A stretch of DNA of 64,000 bases from Alviniconcha marisindica (taxonomy: Eukaryota; Mollusca; Gastropoda; Provannidae): assembly GCA_018857735.1 (NCBI GenBank), contig JABMCL010000013.1, forward strand, positions 62,001-126,000, given 5' to 3'. Positions 59,253-64,000 of the stretch are shown piece after piece. The notes beneath the pieces were generated by a model that did no database searches, was not told the origin of the DNA, and saw only the letters and a program-made list of their open reading frames with translations. How positions within the stretch are numbered: position 1 is the stretch's first letter; every line of letters starts with the position of its first letter. The position numbers and the translations under genes were made by a program.

Positions 59253-60055
59253 AAGTTTTACTGTCTGAAAACATTACTGGTCTCCCGTCACCCTTTTTCC
59301 AGCAGGTTATAGTCATAACAGTCCAGCAGCGTCCATTTTGGGGCGACAATTATAGTCCTAAAAAAAACAGCCTGAGCTTTTGCAGAATTTTTCTGCTTTC
59401 GGAATCAGAAGTTCACCAGGACAATGGGAATGGAAGGGAAACAACTCCGGAAGGTGGATTAGTAATGCAATCTGGAATGAGATTTGTTATTAGGACTATA
59501 ATTGTGGCCCCAAAATGAAAGCTACTGGATTGTTGTGATTAGATACTACTGGGCAGTTCAGGCGGGGTTTTTAACTCCCTTAACTTTTTCTCAGCATTGC
59601 ATAAGTCCCTTTCCCATTTTTACTTCCAGTGTGTACTTTACTCACAATGGAAGGCAGTGACAGTGAATTCGGGAAGTTTACAGTGTCAACTTTAAAGGCA
59701 TTTTTGAAGGCCTGGAGTCAGAACTTGTCTGGCAATAACTTGTTTTAGCTGAGAAACAATGCAAAGACACTTTTTCCATCCCCTGTCACCTTTCCCTTGT
59801 AATTTTGCAAACGTGACAGAAGTGGCATTTGTACTGCTTCACAATTCTAGGTTCAACTTCTGTTGTTATACACAGCGTGAACCAACGCCTACTCACAAAT
59901 TTGCCTGGAAGTGGCAGCTGCAACCTTTCGTGACTTACTGCTCGAAAGATTATGAAGGGCATTCACGCAAGCCAGCTTCGCTGAATTGCCCAATAATTAT
60001 AGCCTGTCAGAAAAGGGTGAAAGGAGACCAGTAATATTTTCAGACACTAAAACTT
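59253..60055. mobile_element. 803-bp element with ~48-bp inverted ends and a SAP-domain remnant
   Basis: The left end reads AAGTTTTACTGTCTGAAAAC then ATTACTGGTCTCCCGTCACC; the right end, reverse-complemented, reads AAGTTTTAGTGTCTGAAAAT then ATTACTGGTCTCCTTTCACC, with about six mismatches over 48 bp. Inside on the plus strand an ATG at 59647 opens 33 codons to a TAG at 59746-59748: MEGSDSEFGKFTVSTLKAFL then SQNLSGNN, which matches the first two-thirds of a SAP DNA-binding domain and then breaks off. A further 91-codon frame (59759-60034) is also present in decayed form at 43768-44277, so the interior is a repeated family. I see no clear target duplication. Confidence 0.75.
59334..59517. repeat. 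27-bp inverted repeat with ~130-bp loop inside the 803-bp element
   Basis: Arm 1 at 59334-59360 (CATTTTGGGGCGACAATTAT plus AGTCCTA) and arm 2 at 59491-59517 (TAGGACTATAATTGTGGCCC plus CAAAATG) pair at 26 of 27 positions. It may be a small MITE nested in the larger element or its own subterminal hairpin. Confidence 0.85.
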
Positions 60056-60335
60056 TCCATGCTGGCTTGTTTCTGAGACTATTTTAAGGGAGACCTTTTC
60101 AACTCCAGATGGGAACAACCTCCACTGAGTTTTACACTTCCAAACTAGTTTCAGTGACCATGACTGAAGTTAAAGGTTGCAGCTGCAACAGAGAGATGAA
60201 ATAAAAAAAGGTTTCATTTTTACAAGTTCTGATTGTTGAACTGAGATCAAACTTTATACAGTTGTTACTTGCATGGACATTTTCATGAATACCATGTTTT
60301 CAGTTTAAGTAATGTTTTCATTTTTCATGATTTTT

Positions 60336-60391
60336 TTTATTATTGATTTTTTATCACAAATATAATGCATGATACCATTTTTACCTTTATT
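60336..60391 (-). terminator. Candidate PLPBP polyadenylation signals
   Basis: AATAAA on the minus strand at 60336-60341 and 60386-60391, about 245-300 nt after the stop codon. Confidence 0.4.
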
Positions 60392-60634
60392 CAAGGGAGA
60401 GATTTAATCCATTTTCACCTTCACTACATTAAAACAAGTTTTAGCCAACTTAAACCATTTCCAAGGTCACAAAAGAGTTGGATTTCCCAATTTGAATTGA
60501 GTCAAATGAACAGTTGCTCTTCTCGCCTTGCACATTATTAAGAAATCAGAAAAATCAACGCTGGATCAGTACACGTGCGGAGTAAAACATCACTCTCAAC
60601 AACCAACCAACAACAAGGAGGAAATCCACAACCA

Positions 60635-63587
60635 TCAACTGGAAAGGGACAAGTTATCAAGCTTGGCAGCAGCAGCATCAGGGGTGTCCTTGGCAACGCA
60701 CTGAGCAGTTGAATCTCCGCCAGACCCTGCTGGTAATGGAGTGGCTGAAGTGTTGGTGGTGGTGGGCTCGGAGGCTGCAGCATTGGAGTGACTAGGGGGG
60801 TACTGTCGTGCTCCGAAGATTGTGCTGCCCACACGCACATTGGTGCTACCAGCTTCAACCTGGGCAACAAAATATTTCAACGCATCTGATCTTAGGACGG
60901 TTGGACTGACATCCATAAATAAGCCTGAAGTTCACCTGCCTCTTTATAGTCTTTCCCAACGGAGACAGTAGTTCACACATCTAGCCTTGAAAATGTCCAC
61001 AGAACAAGCAGTGGAACTGATCAGTCAAAAGAATTACGAATACACACACACACACATGGTAAAAGCCACCAGAGACCTAAAAGAGACACAAGCTGTGTGC
61101 ATTTGGTTACATTATATTGTGTGGCAAAAGGGGAACAAAGTCACCTGGACGATAACAAAGTAACTGGCAATTTTATCAATTCAGTGTTTTTGACACTGTG
61201 GATGTATTCTATTTTCTTACTGCTCACAATTTATTTGCACTTATAAAAGGATTTTTAAATGCTTTTCAGTTTACACAAGCCTACTTTGACACACAGAGTA
61301 AATAGTTCCAGCTCCATTTTCTCAAACTGGCTACTCTGCTACTACCTTACTGTACAAAGCAATAGCTTGAGTTTGGTGCAGTGCAGTCTTGAAACTTCAA
61401 GTTATTGACTGCACTTTCTGTCGGTATTAGTCCCTTGGAATGCCCAGTTTATCTCCCATTTGCCAGAGCCAGTCCCATCTGTTCAACAGTTCTCGTGATA
61501 TTACAAGATTACAAGAATATTTATTTGCCAGTGACATTACAACATGCACAGGAATTTGTCTTGGTGATGTTCACTTCATTACAGTGCATTAACAAATACT
61601 TGAAATAGACACAATAATACAATTAGCCATGCATAAAAGTTATAAATAAATTAAATTTACATTTAACAATGTAACAGTCTCATTCCTGCAATAAAAACTA
61701 TTGCACACACACACACACACAGGCGTGCCAACATATAATACAGTTTCACAGTTTTGCACAAGCACATGAAACTGATACTCACAGCCTTTTCAAAATCCTG
61801 GGACATGCCCATGCTGAGCTCCAAGTCCAGTTCAGCCACACCCAGAGCTTTGGCTACTGCTTTGCGACACTCATTTAAGCACTGCCACAACACAAAATCC
61901 ACATGAAAATTGTCTGAAAACCACATTCAGTTTGGTTAATATATACTTAAACAAATTACACCCTTCACTCCATCACTGCCAAGATGCAATCCTTACCATC
62001 ACTCTGGTTGCTGTATTTGAACATCAGGCCCAGAACAGTTTTATACATATATGACAAAAATCACTGCCGGCAATAAAATTCCTGGCAACACTGGTATCAA
62101 CTGCCAAACACAATACTTCCAGTGTCTGGTTATTCTGGAGTGGAGAAAAAAGTTTACTTCTGCTCAGTGGTTTCATCTGAAGTCACTTGGCAGTAAAAAG
62201 CATATTAAGTCCAACAACAATTTGAGCACTAATTAACTCCCTTCTGTGTTGTTTCTGCACAAGCGCTCTGGGCGTCATTCTGTTTCAGATTCATATTATA
62301 TCCAGAATCCCCCCCCCCCCCCCCCCCCCCCCCACCATTTGGGAGAGGAGAGGATGTTTCCCCAAGATCCTTCTATCAGAGCACAACTTCATAGCCTTGA
62401 CACTAACACATTTTTTTCCTTTTTGTTATTGGTTTGGTCAGTTCCCATCCCAGGTTGTAATTTAATGTCCTCATAAAATAAAAAAATCTGAAACAGAATG
62501 ACTACTAGCGTTCTAAAATAAATAAGCGTTCATTTGAACCTTTTTGTGTTTGGATCTTAATATCCTCATGCTTTAAAATGTTTTGGATTGCATTAACAGA
62601 GCAGTTGCACTGTATCCTCACTGCTCTTGTTTCTGGTCCTTTACCTTAAAGTCAGGGTTCTCTTCATCAGAAATGCTGCTCTCCACAGAGCCAATGGTCA
62701 TCAGGCCAGCCAATCGCAGCTGAGGACACTTGTCACGAATGTAGAGAGCCAGTGTTTCCACTTCGGAAGGATCAGCCCCACTTTTGTCTGTAGGATGCAT
62801 CACCAATTCTTCTTTAAGTCAACAGTTACTCTTGCTATAAGAAAGACTATTTCAAGTGTCAGTGATATAAAGTATGTTTTTTGTTGTTGTTTTAAAAAAA
62901 ATTCAACCAGACACAGGTTTTGTCAGGTAAGAACCCAAACAAAACAAAAAGATTTTTTCTTCTTCTTTTAAATATTGATCCTTTAACAGAACAAAGCTAT
63001 TATGGTCATAGTAATGTGTGAAGGTGGCTGTGCATGTTGGGTGGGGGGCTAGCTGCCAAATAACTCACTGCAGCTTTTATGTCAAACTTCGATGTGTTTT
63101 GTAATTTTGGAGACCCTTTTAATAAGCTGGAGAAAAAGAAAGAAAAAAAAATTCTTCTCACTCTGTCATTACAGGAGAGAAAAATCCAGTAGTATGCGTT
63201 GTTTTCTTTCTTTCTCTAACTCCTACTTCCAGCTGTACACAGCCCAAAATTGAATGGAAAAAAATGTTTAGCGTTAAACAACGTTCCCCTCCCTGTGGAC
63301 CCAGTTATGTACACAAAAGAAGAAATCTTTGTCATGTGTTGTTTACAAAAGTACACCCCTTCCTCATTCTTAGAATGCAAAAATCTTAGTTATCCACTAG
63401 GTCCAAACTGTAGGACCTGCACAAAAACAGTCCAGTGTGTCCACACACTCACTTTCCTCTTTGCTGGTGTTGACTTGTAGCATGACAGCCAGAGGCTGGG
63501 CAGAGGACTGCTTGCTCCACGAGTTGTTCAGTGCCTGAGCCAACTTCTCTGAGTCCACAGTCTCCACCATGTACAGCCCAGGTACAC
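60635..63587 (-). CDS. PLPBP: Pyridoxal phosphate homeostasis protein, C-terminal part (partial)
   Basis: PLPBP/PROSC (YggS family) is a PLP-binding protein with an alanine-racemase-type TIM barrel that keeps free PLP low and supplies it to enzymes; no catalytic turnover is known. Four coding exons are in the window (minus): 63453-63587, 62645-62787, 61783-61881, 60635-60859, with matching phases. They encode [20 protein letters not shown], then [78 protein letters not shown] and a tail. The ELSMGMS(x)DF and GSTNVR(x)GSTIFG blocks bind the PLP phosphate in this family. The exons carrying the PLP-linked lysine and the start lie beyond 64000. The tail after GARQY is about 57 residues long, rich in Ser/Thr/Ala, and differs from the shorter human end. 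Confidence 0.95.
61700..61722. repeat. Short (CA)n tract next to PLPBP exon
   Basis: About 10 CA units 60 bp from the exon at 61783. Confidence 0.8.
62308..62332. repeat. Poly-C run of about 24 nt in a PLPBP intron
   Basis: Uninterrupted C tract; on the coding (minus) strand it is poly-G. Confidence 0.9.
62486..62556. repeat. Half copy of the 'ATCCAAACACAT' foldback family
   Basis: GAAACAGAATGACTACTAGC, AATAAATAAGCGTTCATTTG and AACCTTTTTGTGTTTGGATC match one arm of 29577-29808 and 47751-47903. Confidence 0.6.
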
Positions 63588-64000
63588 CTGTACGCAGAGC
63601 ACAAACATTGCCATGGAACTGCCCACAACTTCAGACCGAGACGTTTACAACAAAACAGAAGGGTGCTTTGTTATGATAATAAAAGTCATGTGTATTGTCA
63701 GCATTTAAAGACTGGAAACGTTAATTTTTCTGACTTGACGGAATCTGCTCAAAGTGCTGTGTTTGAACAGATCTACAGGGTCAGAGTCTAGTTATCAATG
63801 AGTCAAAGCAACAATGAATGTGTGTTAAGTCTTCCTGTCTGCTTTGTTTTGTTCATCAGTAACAGAGCAACATCATTCAACATAAACCATCAAACTAACA
63901 ACTAACACAAATAACAGCCACAATCTTGAAGCTGCAAAGGAAGACGCTAGATTTAGCAGCAGTCTTTGCTATGTAATGAGAGAAGTGACTGTGATTTCCA

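Overview
The window reads as nuclear DNA of an invertebrate animal, most likely a mollusc and perhaps a gastropod. The protein-coding genes are split into short exons with GT/AG introns of 0.2 to 4 kb. The space between exons is full of long (GT)n, (GA)n, (TA)n and poly-G runs, tRNA-derived SINEs, a decayed LINE and several non-autonomous DNA transposons. The species call rests on this general character and on the protein sequences, not on a diagnostic marker.

Three conserved housekeeping genes occupy the right half. SUCLG1 (succinyl-CoA ligase alpha subunit, minus strand, 9 coding exons, 34359-45916) and GOLGA7 (Golgin A7 palmitoylation cofactor, plus strand, 5 coding exons, 45993-51046) stand head to head. 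Their start codons are only 76 bp apart, so they must share a bidirectional promoter. PLPBP (PLP homeostasis protein, minus strand, last 4 coding exons at 60635-63587) runs in from the right edge. I could assemble complete reading frames for the first two genes, with every splice phase matching.

The left half (1-31 kb) is mostly repeats. It holds a partial minus-strand exon running off the left edge (1-371), a 1.1-kb proline/histidine-rich minisatellite that may be a terminal exon (5427-6535), a ~160-bp satellite (10.2-10.9 kb), a frameshifted LINE copy (12.2-13.8 kb), a 1.7-kb hAT-like element built from a short inverted motif (15.0-16.7 kb), an unrecognised long ORF with an 18-bp coding repeat (17.8-19.3 kb), and a Kolobok-like element with a THAP relic inserted in a SINE tail (27.4-28.2 kb).

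The most striking structures are mobile-element insertions whose boundaries can be read directly: the THAP/TTAA element, two elements with 8-bp target duplications (one inside SUCLG1 intron 2), and an 803-bp element with ~48-bp terminal inverted repeats and a SAP-domain remnant. A decayed copy of SUCLG1 exon 6 also lies in intron 2 of the same gene. By eye, CpG dinucleotides are common from about 7.5 to 30 kb and sparse elsewhere except at promoters, as expected from mosaic gene-body methylation in invertebrates.
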